Source of the DNA: Pseudoscleropodium purum
Taxonomy: Eukaryota > Streptophyta > Bryopsida > Hypnales > Brachytheciaceae
NCBI GenBank assembly: GCA_963969395.1
Contig: OZ017798.1
Coordinates: 26,776,173-26,840,172 of the forward strand
DNA: 64,000 nt
Direction: 5' to 3'
A program made the position numbers and the translations under genes. Below are positions 24,797-34,956 of the stretch, piece after piece. Each line of letters begins with the position of its first letter. Within the stretch, counting starts at the first letter, position 1. The notes beneath the pieces were generated by a model. That model was given only the letters and a program-made list of their open reading frames with translations, ran no database searches and was not told the origin of the DNA.

Positions 24797-25183
24797 TCAA
24801 TGGGTTGACTGGACCTTCCAACCAACGTTGGTGGCCACGACACCCTCCACCGGCAAAGCCATACAATAATAATGATCGATGTTTTTGCCCTCATAACTCG
24901 CTTCAAAAGTCACTTCCCGAGTGCCTGGCTCAACACACCCAACTTGGAGCAGGATTACCAAAACACGAGCATTGGTATCAAGATTACCGTGCCATCGCCG
25001 CTCCACGCGAGGTTGCTTCGGCAGTCTAGAAGGCCCAGCTTCATCTCGAGGATGCCTAAGTGGCAAAGCAAGATCCCGTTCCAAAAGGGGTTGATCTGGC
25101 AGCTGTGACAATGAAAACTCGAATTCAGCCTCTGGTTGAAGCTCTTCATCTTGAGACTCAGAAAAAACCCTCCAGTTCGACAT
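24797..25183 (-). CDS. unknown 128-residue protein encoded inside the nested insertion
   Basis: An ATG at 25183 starts MSNWRVFSESQDEELQPEAE, an acidic N-terminal third. A Pro/Arg-rich middle follows (LPLRHPRDEAGPSRL), then a hydrophobic, beta-like C-terminal part (ARVLVILLQVGCVEPG, YYCMALPVEGVVATNVGW). A TATTTAAG box at about 25252-25259 precedes the ATG by about 70 nt in the right orientation, and base composition is much less AT-rich than the flanks. I recognise no family. It could be a captured host exon or an element-specific gene; there is no evidence of expression. Confidence 0.4.
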   Translation of the reverse strand: MSNWRVFSESQDEELQPEAEFEFSLSQLPDQPLLERDLALPLRHPRDEAGPSRLPKQPRVERRWHGNLDTNARVLVILLQVGCVEPGTREVTFEASYEGKNIDHYYCMALPVEGVVATNVGWKVQSTH

Positions 25184-25345
25184 TCTAACTCTTAAAGTAG
25201 AAAACAAAGTCTACTACTCGAATGTAATGAAGTTCTAAGGCAAACTACCCTCTTAAATAGATGTCAGAGCGGCGTCACCTTGAAGCTATTCAATATAACA
25301 TATTATAATATGTTTTTATCTAATATACAAATCTACAACAGGACA

Positions 25346-25790
25346 ACGGTTTGAATGGACCTCTTCAATAGATGAGGCATTTAGGGAACTCAAGTCTCGG
25401 TTCACTAAGGCCCTGGTGCTAGTTCACCTTGATTTTCAACTCCCTTTTGTAGTAGAAATAGATGCCTCAGACAATGCTACAGGAGCTATTCTATCACAAC
25501 ATGAGGAGGATGGGCATCTACATCCATGCGCCTATCGAAGCTCTAAAATGCAACCGGTTAAGAGGAACTATGACATATATGACAAAGAATTGTTGAGTAT
25601 TGTACTTGCATTTCATGAATAGCGGGTCTACCTGCAGGGATCTCCACACCAAATTCGGGTGATTTCTGACCATAAAAATCTTAAACACTTGCTAACAACT
25701 AAACCGACGACAGGTACGGTGGTCTGAACAACTCTCAGCATTCAACTTCGAAATCCACCATCAGTTGGAGGTGTTGAATGGGCGTGCCAA
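25346..25790 (+). pseudogene. gypsy RNase H region
   Basis: The frame resumes after the insertion as RFEWTSSIDEAFRELK, then VVEIDASDNATGAILSQ, the RNase H D-containing motif of Ty3/gypsy pol, and YDIYDKELLSIVLAF with the conserved Glu. A stop follows at 25620 and the frame shifts in the ISDHKNLKHLL segment near 25720. Confidence 0.88.
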
Positions 25791-27054
25791 TATGCTTTCA
25801 AGACGGCTTGACATACTAGAAGATTCATCAAAAGAACCCAAGCCACTTTTATGGTTAGCAACCATGGAGGCATGTGAGCCCGTTTGGATTCATGCTAAAA
25901 TTATTCAACACATAAAAATAGCCATGGGAGAGGATATCTTGCTTAAGCCAATATTGGCATTCTTTATGAATAATCCTGATTGGGCCCCGGTAAACATTTG
26001 TCAGCAATTTCAAGATTACATGATTTGGGACAGGATACTTTATTTTCGGGATGCAATTTTTATACTGAATGATGATGAGATACAACGACAAATATTACAC
26101 TCAAGATATGACGTACCAACGACGAGACATTAAGGTTGGGTGAAGACTATGAATTTGGTGTCTAGAACTTTCTATTGGCCCACATTTTGAAAATACGTGC
26201 ACCGGTATGTTGATGGTTGTGACTTGTGCCAACGTTTGAAATCCACTCATCATACTCAACATGGGTTATTGCAACCCATTCCAACGGCAAATGCACCATG
26301 GAAATGGGTCATGGTTGATTTCATTGTCAAATTGCCGAATAGCAATGGATCCAACTCTATTTTGGTTGTTGCAGACAAAAATACCAAATTAGCACATTTT
26401 ATTCCAACGAATGAAACGATTGACTCTTCAGTGACTGTCACTTTATACCTCCATCACATATGGAAACATCATGGGATTCTAGAGGAAATTATATCCGACT
26501 GTGGACTAGTATTCATTTCCAGATTTATAAAACGCCTACATGAACTTCTCCACATTCAATCTACTTCGACAATGGCTTTTCACCCACAGTTTGACGGTCA
26601 AACAAAAAGGATGAATCAAATTCTAGAACAATTTCTTCGTATGTTTACAACTCGACAACAAGATGATTGGTCGGACCTCCTTCTAATAGTGGAGTTTGCC
26701 TACAACATTTCAATCCACTCAGCAACAGGTCTTTCGCCGTTTTACGCCACTTATGGGTACCACCCACTGTTATCAATTGCTACACCTACAACTTCAAGTG
26801 TTTTGGCAGCAGAGGATAGGATTTGACTTCTAAAAGAAATACATGAAGAGGTAAAGACTATGATCAAAATAGCAAAAGACCAATCAAAGCTCAACTATGA
26901 CCAAAGGGTGCTATTGCAATTGTCATTTCAGATAGATCACAAAGTCTTACTTCGACACGATAATATTTCTATGACTGGGCCCACTAAAAAATTGGCATCC
27001 AAGTTTTTGGGACCATTTCCCATTATTGCTAAACTATCTTATTTGGTTTATTGA
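25765..27054 (+). pseudogene. gypsy integrase
   Basis: Frames carry the linker and zinc-binding N-terminus (CDLCQRLKSTHHTQ preceded by degraded His residues) and the catalytic core: D in MVDFIVKLP, D in IISDCGLVF (usually SDRGxxF), E in MNQILEQFLR. The tail RVLLQLSFQIDHKVLLRH follows. Stops at 26131, about 26188 and 26824 break it. Integrase inserts the cDNA copy into the genome; this copy cannot act. Confidence 0.88.
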
Positions 27055-27087
27055 CTTTGACTACTAAAGGCTCTTCGTATTCACAAT

Positions 27088-27369
27088 GTGTTCCATATAT
27101 CATTGCTAGAGAGGTATCGACCTGATACCATCTTAGGGCGACAACAAAGACCGTTGTCACTCATTGTAACTCCAGAAGGCAATATTGAGTGGGAGGTGAA
27201 CAAAATTTTGGATTCTCGACGCATAGGACGATGGAAAAAGCTCCAATACTTGGTTGCTTGGGAGGGATATGGGCTTGAGGAGAATTCATGGGAACCGGCT
27301 AGAAACTTGTACAATGCTCTAGATGTTGTAGCTAACTTTCACAGGCATCATCCACAAACGGCCGGATAA
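27088..27369 (+). pseudogene. gypsy chromodomain tail
   Basis: The C-terminal module reads NIEWEVNKILDSRR, then LVAWEGYGLEENSWEP, the chromodomain signature with its aromatic residues, so this is a plant chromovirus. The chromodomain steers integration toward particular chromatin. It ends 46 bp before the 3' LTR. Confidence 0.9.
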
Positions 27370-27415
27370 GACAATTCGATAATGCACGAACTTTATGCCT
27401 TGAAAGGGGGGGTAA

Positions 27416-27803
27416 TGTCACAACTACGTCACTCTAAGTTGGACAAGGTTCCATGATGGACGGGGAGCGATTATTCCTAGTTGGTTAACGAAGCATGAAT
27501 TAAAGCTCGGTGAGGGAGCAATGTCCCTCACTTGACATACATTAATATAAGAACTATTCCAAACAACGAGTCCTTACCTATGTCTCCTTGAATTGATTCT
27601 ATGGCTGCTTCTTGATTGGCATGTATATCCTTGTGTTCTTTACATATTATGATTGGTTGTATGCATATTACTATTGTTTCATAGATTGAATTCTGTTGAG
27701 GAAGACATGGATTTGGGATAGTTGCATTAGAGAGTAGAAACCAAATTGGAAATCCACTAAGAAGCATTAGTAAGATGCTTGGTTTGGATCTCGAGTCTTA
27801 ACA
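27416..27803 (+). repeat. 3' LTR of the gypsy element (388 bp)
   Basis: Begins TGTCACAACTACGTC after the purine tract GAAAGGGGGGGTAA and ends CGAGTCTTAACA, followed by the target duplication CCTCA. It lacks the extra tandem block of the 5' LTR. Confidence 0.92.
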
Positions 27804-28339
27804 CCTCACTTGCTTATCTTATCTTCCACTCTTTGTTTCATTTAACATCTAGTTGCTACTGCAATGGCATTCAACTTATCACTGTGAGCATCCGCACCAT
27901 GCATGCCACTTAGCCTATTAAGCTTGACAGGACCGATTGGTTACTATTGGTAGAGATTTGTGCAACGGGTTTCTTGAAACCGTGATGTTTGATTTAGAGC
28001 TAATTAATTTATGAGGAAAGTGAATTTGCAAATGGGTGTTGATTTCTTTCAGAAGCTTGGGGTGAGAGCTAGTTGTGCTCAAAGCTAGAATTCTTGAGCT
28101 AAGAAAGTATTATTGTCAAGATGACCATAGAATCCAAATCTTCATAGGTGAAATGCAAAAATGAGTGCGGGCAAAGACCGAAATAATTAGAGTAGTTTGA
28201 ATTCATGGGAGTTGCTATGTTTTCACCGTGTCTAGCATCTAATACATGAACAATTATGTCAAGCACAAGAACTTGGAAGAAGATGAACTTGAATTGAGCA
28301 AAATGTGACTTTGCATTCCACATACATAACATAATGGCT

Positions 28340-28830
28340 TAAGGTGTCACTAGGAACTTTGAAGTGTTTAGCTGGGGCTAAAGTAGGGAGGTTTAGCCCC
28401 CATTTTAGCCCCATCTAGCAATAAGTGAAAAAGGGAGGGGGGCTAAAGTTTTTAGCCCCATTTTTGTGCCATTAGCCGGGGCTAAAATGAAATTAGCCAG
28501 GGGTAAATTGAATTTTGCAAAGATTGGTTTGAATGCTTTGTAGACAATCTGAATGAATTTTTTTATCTTTTGGATAAATTTCATTCAATAATTGGATAAA
28601 ACTCTATACATAATTGGATGAATACTCTTATAAATTTGGATGAAATAAAATACAATGGATGAAACTATACTTCCAAAATGGATGAAATTTCACAATGGAT
28701 TAATTATAATCGTTGAAAATTAAAGAGAGACATGGATGAAGAGAGAAGTGGAATATTGCTAAATTTATTACAATGAATAGGATACATATGAAATGAAATT
28801 GAAATGAGGAGTTATCCCAATAAATACAAT
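28340..28830. repeat. GGGGCTAA/TTAGCCCC-rich terminus and GGATGAAA repeats
   Basis: Between 28370 and 28510 the motif TTTAGCCCC and its complement GGGGCTAAA occur at least six times in both orientations, next to the sequence TCACTAGGAACTTTGAAG. A related inverted end, with TTAGCCCCCCAT and then GAACGATCCAAAGTTTCTA, lies at 43945-44005. The following 300 bp repeats GGATGAAA-like units irregularly. This looks like a DNA-transposon end with subterminal repeats; the other end was not found. Confidence 0.45.
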
Positions 28831-28858
28831 CCCTTGGATGAAACTTCTACTATCTTCT

Positions 28859-29160
28859 ATGGGGCAGTACGGCGCCGAAGTGTTGCAACTGACTGAGCGG
28901 TTGCTGGACGTGTTTGAGGAGCTTCTGGGCTTGCCGAAGGGTCACTTGCAGGTGGTCTTCGGCAAGGCCATGCTGAATGTGCGCCTAATCTTCTACACCG
29001 CTTGTACCGAGCCTTCACGAGTGCTCAGGTCGCTAGCGCACTCTGACCCCAACGTGCTCACCATGCTCCTGTAGGACCACGTCGAAGGCCTGCAAGTGAA
29101 GAAGAAAGAAGGGCGTGGTTGGGTGAATGCCCTGGTTATCAACCTCGGTGACCAAATGCA
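28859..29160 (+). pseudogene. 2-oxoglutarate/Fe(II) dioxygenase (DOXC type) fragment
   Basis: The frame reads YGAEVLQLTERLLDVFEELL, LGLPKGHLQ, NVRLIFYTACTEP, AHSDPNVLTMLL, then after a TAG stop (29072-29074, probably from CAG) DHVEGLQVKKKEG and ALVINLGDQMH. This is the middle of the plant DOXC family, which includes flavonoid, hormone and alkaloid oxidases, with the HxD iron ligands retained. The N-terminal domain, the distal His and the RxS motif are absent. It is a truncated pseudogene, unrelated in family to the dioxygenase at 53121. Confidence 0.85.
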
Positions 29161-29605
29161 TGTAAATTTATCAATCAGTATCATGCATACCTCCAACCCG
29201 TGGCGTGGGGCAGCTCCTCCGTTTTGGCGTCGTCCAGACTCCTAATTATGTCAATCCCATATTAGATGTTCAGAATTCTAGCTACTAGTTGTCAATTTTT
29301 GGCAAAGAATGAGCTTTCGGGAGCAATTGTATGAAAATCCAGCATTCTTCAAAGTATACATACATAGCTGTAAGTTCACATTCACATTCAGAGGATAGAA
29401 ACTCTTAGATAAGATCGTGAAAATGACAATTGCGGAGTAGAGAAAAAATCATTCTGAGGACTTCCTTAGAAATCTGGGAATGCCAGAGTCTTTAGAACCG
29501 CCTTGCTCTCCAACCGTCTTCCATCATTCTGTCACAGAAAACACCAACTTCATTAACAAAAAAGCAACAACTACATGCAAGAAAAGCAGAATTCAAGCTT
29601 AAGAG

Positions 29606-29812
29606 TTGGAACGTAACTCTCCAAGTACGCAAAATCCTCACACTGAGCTCGAGGTAGATGTTTCACATAAAATCTCTCTTCATTCAATACCAAAAAGACA
29701 AGCATTCAATTACCTACATTCTCGACAACCAGGAGCTAGAACACCATCCTCATCTACCAATGCAATTGACCTGGCTGCACTGCAAGAGATGACCAACATG
29801 CCACCAGAGTGA
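29606..29812 (+). other. coding-like sequence split by the copia element (left side)
   Basis: A frame ends with TPSSSTNAIDLAALQEMTNM shortly before the copia element. The same sequence recurs right of the element (35996-36089: SSIDATDLGALQEITSIPP), and its start GAGGAAGATCGCAA recurs again at 36090, so the target was a tandem repeat of about 94 bp. The right side then reads MPPKLGLDGVPTNFTWLSGD. No family was recognised. It may be a repetitive coding exon or a non-coding tandem repeat. Confidence 0.35.
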
Positions 29813-29814
29813 GG

Positions 29815-30008
29815 TGTTAGACTTGTGAGAGCAAGAGAGATTCTAACATCAATTGTATTATATATTTATAATATATGAAAGAGTGTTTTATATACACTCT
29901 TATACAGGAAGACTCTCTTCTGTAGAGTCGCAACTCTCTACTAAGAGTCGCAACCTTCTAATTAATTAGTATACTACTCTATAATGTATATTTTCAATAT
30001 ATCTAACA
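29815..30008 (-). repeat. 3' LTR of the copia element
   Basis: On the plus strand it starts TGTTAGACTTGTGAGAG and ends ATCTAACA, giving a TGTTAGA/TCTAACA inverted terminal pair. It is nearly identical to the LTR at 35801-35994. Confidence 0.95.
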
Positions 30009-30155
30009 CTCCCACTAGTATATTGGATGAAGTTCGTCGTTTTTGGATGAAGTTTAGAAGATATTCATTTCAAACGGCTTTTGTTCCCCTACATTAGGTT
30101 TTTTGTTTCGTTCTCCTTTTGCTTGTCGTGTGGCTGTGCCGCAGTGCAACATGTT

Positions 30156-31328
30156 TCATGTACGAGCTGACTGAGAGAGAAATGAGTGGCGGTTGTGAGT
30201 GTTGTCTGCATCGGAGTGTGAGTGAAGCAGCTGCGGCACTGGAAGAGGCGGAGCTAGCTGTAAAGCTGAACGTCCTAACCTTTGCCAATCGTAAAGTATC
30301 CCCGATGGAAGAGGAGCAGGAGCTGAGGAGATGGAGTCCCAGCCTTGCCCGACGGGAGCTCCAGCCTGCATGCACAGCCTTCTCCGACAAAGACGTGACC
30401 TTCTTCGACGATTGAGTGCCGATTTAGGAGCCTTCCCCGACGACTGAAGGCCGGAGTAGTGGAGCTCTGGATCAGCAGTAGCGACTTGAGGATGAGCTTT
30501 CTCCAAACTACAGTTAAGTTTTCTCCCCTTTCTATCTTGTACTTTTGCATCTGTTTGTCTGGCAAGTGAATCAGAAAGTTGAGTGAGTGAGGAAATAAGG
30601 GAGTTGATTTGAAAAATAATGTGAATAGGTTGTTGTAACACAGGAGCAGGCTTGTGGTGCTGTAATTTCCTTCTTTGGTAGTTGTAAATGCCAGAAACAG
30701 GTTGACGAAGAAGCTGCTCTTGTGAGGCTGACGAGTTGAAGTCAAACTGCTTAAGTTTTGGTTCATTATCTTTTACTTTACTTAAAATCCTTTTGTAATG
30801 GATTGGTTGCTTTACATGTTGAGCTAGGGTTTGTGTATTCATGTTTTCAATGTGTGATTGTAGGACAGAGTACTCAATTCTTCTATTACATGGAAGATCA
30901 AAATTTCGTTTTGAACAGTGGAAGCAGCAACGACTTTGTGGACTGCTATAAGAGGTATTCTTTGTCTGACTTGGTCTTTGCTTTTGCTGGCTTATTTTGT
31001 GCTGATTTATTGTTGACTTGTTATTGCAATCTTTACATGGATGATTTGTCTTTATTGCTTGAGCTTTACATTGTCTTGTTGGGGCTTGAGAGTTCTTTGA
31101 CACATTGTATTCTTGTGGAAGGTAATACAAATAATCTCTCCCACGGAAAGAAGTCTCAAGCTGTGGAAAACTCCCACGTAAGACAAATGGCGTATAAGGG
31201 GTGGAAACCATAAGAGCTTGGTCGGATTTGCAAGTTGGAGGTGAAGAAATGGAGCACATTCCAAGCTTATGCATACAGTAAAGATGCTTATCACGAGGTA
31301 ATGACTTGGTAAGTATATCAATAGTCAT
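30156..31328 (-). other. long ORF running from RNase H end into the 3' region of the copia element
   Basis: The first part is the end of RNase H (MTIDILTKSLPRDKHLYCMH). It then stays open for about 350 further codons through Gln-, Ser- and Lys-rich sequence (SQQKQRPSQTKNTSYSSPQS, PAPVLQQPIHIIFQINSLIS) until 30156, about 150 bp short of the 3' LTR. The extra 1.1 kb is unusual for copia, where the LTR normally follows pol closely. Stretches near 30200-30400 are also open on the plus strand and GC-richer. It could be an additional ORF or captured host sequence. Confidence 0.45.
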
Positions 31329-31790
31329 TTCAGTTGTTGAAATAAACTTTAGTTCAATCTCTTTGGCAAGAACTTTCTCACGAGTAAAGTGATATTGTGT
31401 ATCTATATGTTTGGAACGTGAATGATATTTAGGATTATTTGTTAAGGCTATAGCACTCTAACTGTCACTATAGATAAGTGTGGGATGAGATTGTAGAAAT
31501 CCAAGTTCTTGGAGTAGTTTCCTTAACCAGATTGCTTCAGCAGTAGCTTTGGCTAATGCCATGTATTCCGACTCTGTAGAAGAAAGGGCCACTAACTGTT
31601 GCTTCTTGCTACCCCAGGATATAACTCCACCAGCTAGTAGGAAACAATAGCCTGAAGTTGAGCGACGAGTATCTTTGCAACCAGTCCAATCTGCATCAAA
31701 GTAGCTGTGAAGAAAAGGGCCTTTTGGAGATTTTGTATAGTGAATTCCATAAGGTAAAGTGCCTTTAAGCACAATCAGGTCGTGTGTTAA
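31250..31790 (-). pseudogene. copia RNase H, with deletion and stop
   Basis: The frame reads LKGTLPYGIHYTK, SYFDADWTGCKDTRRSTSG, VALSSTESEYMALAKATAEA, then IYSDS followed by TAG (31458-31460, in place of the usual Gln) and SAIALTNNPKYHSRSKHIDT. At about 31775 the sequence jumps from NTRPD directly to LKGTLPYG, so roughly 90 bp linking RT to RNase H is deleted, with a frame change. Confidence 0.88.
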
Positions 31791-31971
31791 CTATGGCATG
31801 CATAAGGCTACCAACAATTTGTGAGTATAGATGTTGGTTTGCTTGAGATAATTGAGAGTCTTCTTTACTTAAACGTAGGCCAGATTGCATAGGTGTACTA
31901 ACAAGGTTACAATTGAACATATTGTATTCTTGAAGTTTAGAGGTAAGATATTTTTGTTGATGAAGAATTGT

Positions 31972-33063
31972 CTAGCCTTCAATTCGATTTTTGATAATAA
32001 CGTTACCAAAAATATAATGCAGATCACCTTCATCTAACATGTCAAATTCTAGTTGTAATATATTTTTAATGTGTTGAATAAGAATCAGCTGATTACTAAC
32101 TAATATACAATCATCAACATAAACAGTAAGTATTATAAAATTTTGGTCAACTTCCTTTTTGATATAAATGCTGGCATCAGATTCTAATCTTTGGAAATTA
32201 TGAAGTAAGAGATAGTGATCCAAACGTTGATACCAAACATGTGAAGATTGCTTCAGTCCATATAAGGATTTACCTAATTTACAAACTAGATTGGAATTTG
32301 AAGGAATTGGTAAACCTTCAAGTATTGACATATAAATGTCTTTTTCAAGTAATCCATTTAAGAAGGCAATTTTAACATCTAATTGATGAAGTTCAAAATC
32401 ATATTGAGTGGCGAGGGCTAGCAATACTTTAATAGAATTAAGTTTAACTACAGGTGAAAAAGTTTCCATGTAATCAATGCCTTGTATTTGTGTGAAGCCA
32501 CGGGCCACTAAACATGCTTTATATTTATCCAAAGTTCCATCAGCCTTAGTTTTGACTTTGAAAATCCATTTTGAGCTAATGGGTTTTCGATTTGGTGGTA
32601 ATTGTATAAGAATCCAGGTTTTATTCTTTTCTAAAGAATCAAGTTCAGCTTGAATGGCTTGCTGCCATTGGTGAGAATTTGACCTGGATAAGGCTTCTTG
32701 CAAAGTTTGAGGAGGATCCATAGAGAAATATACAACATTGGCTTGATGCTTCTTAGGATTAGATTTCTTTGTAGATGGTTTCCCGGCTATTGAATCAAGT
32801 AACCTTTTTGTAGGTTTGATGTGCCTTGTAGGTCTTGCCAAAGAATTTGGAGGCACATATGGAGAATGAAAATCAGAAGTAACTTCAGCTTCATGAGATA
32901 ATTCACCAATTGAATCCAAGTTTAACTTTGAAAGATTGTTGGTTATATTACTAATTTGGTCATTGTGTACTAATGGAATATTCTGATGTGAAGGAGTAGA
33001 ATATGATGGACTTGGTGGGCTGAATATACTTTGTTGTAGAGAAGGTTCTTGTTGTAATTGTAA
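31972..33063 (-). pseudogene. copia reverse transcriptase
   Basis: In the same frame as gag-integrase, it shows the RT order: WQQAIQAELDSLEKNKTWIL, PISSKWIFKVKTKADG, KACLVARGFTQIQGIDYMET, LHQLDVKIAFLNG, CKLGKSLYGLKQSSHVWYQR, and the catalytic YVDDCILVS box intact. A TAG ends the frame at 31972; recognisable sequence continues beyond it (STPMQSGLRLSKEDS). Confidence 0.9.
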
Positions 33064-33093
33064 CTAAGGAGGGATCTGAAGGAGTACTGGAAT

Positions 33094-34956
33094 CTAAGGT
33101 AACTCATGTTGAGGTCTTATTAAAGTAGGTAATGGTTTAAATAATATAGGATCTATTAAATTCTCTGGTTCATTATCTTCTTGTAAATAATGCCTTTTAG
33201 AAATTGTAACAAGAACTTCGTCAAATATAACATCTCTGGATATTATTAATTTTCTAGTGTGTATATTCATCAAACGATATGCCTTAGTCTCTTCACTATA
33301 ACCCCAAAAAATGGCTTCAAAAGAATGGAAATCTAATTTTTGTCTTTGTTCTTTGGGAATAAGAACATGTGCTTTGCACCCAAATATCTTGAGATAAGAT
33401 AAGTTAGGTTGACGGCCATACCATAACTCAAAAGGAGTTGAATTTGTGGATATAGCCTTTGTAGGACTCCTATTTTGGAGATAATTTGTTGTGTGAAGTG
33501 CTTCCCCCCAAAATATTTTTGGTAATTTAGCATAAGATAACATTGAAAGGACTTCTCCCATTAATGTCCTGTTTTTGCGTTCTGACACACCGTTTTGTTG
33601 TGGTGTGTAGGCTGTGGTCGTTTCTCGTTTGATGCCTTGTTCTTGACAAAAATTGTTGAATTCAGTAGATAAGTATTCACCACCTTGATCAGTTCTTAGT
33701 ATCTTTATTTTATGATGTCTTTGGTTCTCTACATAGCTCTTATAGAGCTGAAATTTAGAGAATGCTTCAGATTTATTTTTCATTAAATAAACTTGACATA
33801 ATCTTGTTAAGTCATCAATAAAAGTGATAAAATAAAGATATCTTGTATGTGTGGCCACTTGCATGGGTCCACAAATATCTGAATGAACTAATTCCAATAT
33901 CTCAGTTGCTCTGTTTGCACCTTGTTTTGGAAATTTAATCTTGTGTTGTTTGCCTTCTATGCATGATTGACATAAGATAAGTTGCTTCTCATCAAAAGGT
34001 TGAATGCCGTTTGAAACTGCTTGAATTTGTCTTAATCTATACTGGTTGATATGTCCTAGCCTTAGATGCCACAAATCAGCTTTAGTAAGGGTTGTGGTAG
34101 TTGAATTTGCTAATGCATAGTTATGTGATGTGATGGTTTCACCTAATTCATATAAATTAGGATTTAATTTGCAAGTTGCTATTGTTTGGCCTATCTTGTT
34201 TATAAGGATAGATTCTCCATCTTTAATATGGATTTCTCCACCTACCTTATCAAGTTGTTTTGCTGAAAACAGGTTCTTTGCAAGGCCAAGAATGTGTAAA
34301 ACATCAGGTATTGATTTTTCTTCTCCATTAGTCAGTTTGATATTGACATCACTATATCCTTGGATGGTGTAAGAGGTGGAGTCGTCACCTAGATAGACAA
34401 CTTGGTCTTCATGACACTTAATGTAATTCACAAATCCTTCTCTTTGATGGCACATGTGTTGGGTTGCCCCAAAATCCACATACCAACTGGAGTCTGTGTG
34501 CCCTTGAGTTGTTGAGGCTACTACATAGAGTTTGGTATTAGCTATAGCAAGATTTGTTTGTCTCTTGCTATTTTCTTTTTCTGAAGCAATTCTGCCTCTG
34601 CAGTCTCTAATGTGATGCCCGGGTTTTTTGCAGTAATAACATTTCTTGTTAGTTGGGAAACTCTTCTTTTCAAAAGGTTTAGAGCCACTACTCTCCCCTT
34701 TGAAATCTGAACTTTTCTTGAAGTTCTTGTTAAAATATGGTTTCTTGCCTTTGTTGAAAAATTTCTTTCCAACATATAGTGCTGATGAATTATCAGAAGA
34801 AGAATTCATATCTTTGATGAAAGTCTCGTCTTGAATTAAATCTGTTATTATAGATGGCAAAGTAATTCCAGCTTGCCTTCTTAATGAACGAATGAAGGAT
34901 TGATAACTTTGAGGAAGACTCCTCATTAAAATAATCATAGCTTCATCATCTGGTAT
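33094..34956 (-). pseudogene. copia gag C-terminus, protease and integrase
   Basis: The frame follows gag after one in-frame TAA. It includes the zinc knuckle CYYCKKPGHHIRDC, the protease site SWYVDFGATQHMC (DSGA with Ser changed to Phe), the integrase HHCC region (LRLGH to CQSCIEGKQ), and the DDE triad in HSDICGPM, RTDQGGEY and NGVSERKNR. The C-terminal GCKAHVLIP and GYSEETKAYRL follow. It ends at TAG 33094-33096, with a second TAG near 33064. Confidence 0.92.

Larger units (their letters stand above)
22950..25345. mobile_element. 2.4-kb nested insertion, TGTC...GACA ends
   Basis: The gypsy pol frame stops at GATCAACGG (22941-22949) and resumes at ACGGTTTGAATGG (25346 on), so the host sequence is cleanly split with a short duplication. 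ACGG (4 bp) follows if the element ends TGTC...GACA; up to CAACGG (6 bp) if the ends are drawn tighter. The ends fit the TG...CA rule of LTR elements, so a solo LTR of a large retrotransposon is my first guess. Contents: a CTTCAAGTCTTCAAT-type minisatellite (23434-23478), five diverged repeats of about 180 bp, and an unknown leftward ORF. No transposase or pol domain is visible. Confidence 0.7.
19646..27803 (+). mobile_element. Ty3/gypsy chromovirus, degenerate, with nested insertion
   Basis: LTRs at 19646-20061 and 27416-27803 start TGTCA and end TTAACA. A perfect 5-bp target duplication CCTCA lies at 19641-19645 and 27804-27808. Internal order is gag, protease, reverse transcriptase, RNase H, integrase, chromodomain, which is the Ty3/gypsy order with the chromovirus C-terminal module. 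A purine tract (27402-27415) precedes the 3' LTR. Many in-frame stops and shifts, a mutated reverse-transcriptase active site and a 2.4-kb insertion at 22950-25345 make it inactive. No clear tRNA primer-binding match follows the 5' LTR. Without the insertion it is about 5.8 kb. Confidence 0.93.

Noticed and set aside
30119..30415. 98-codon plus frame at the 3' end of the copia element
   Set aside because: It lies opposite the longer element frame; I saw no family match and could not favour it over the minus strand.
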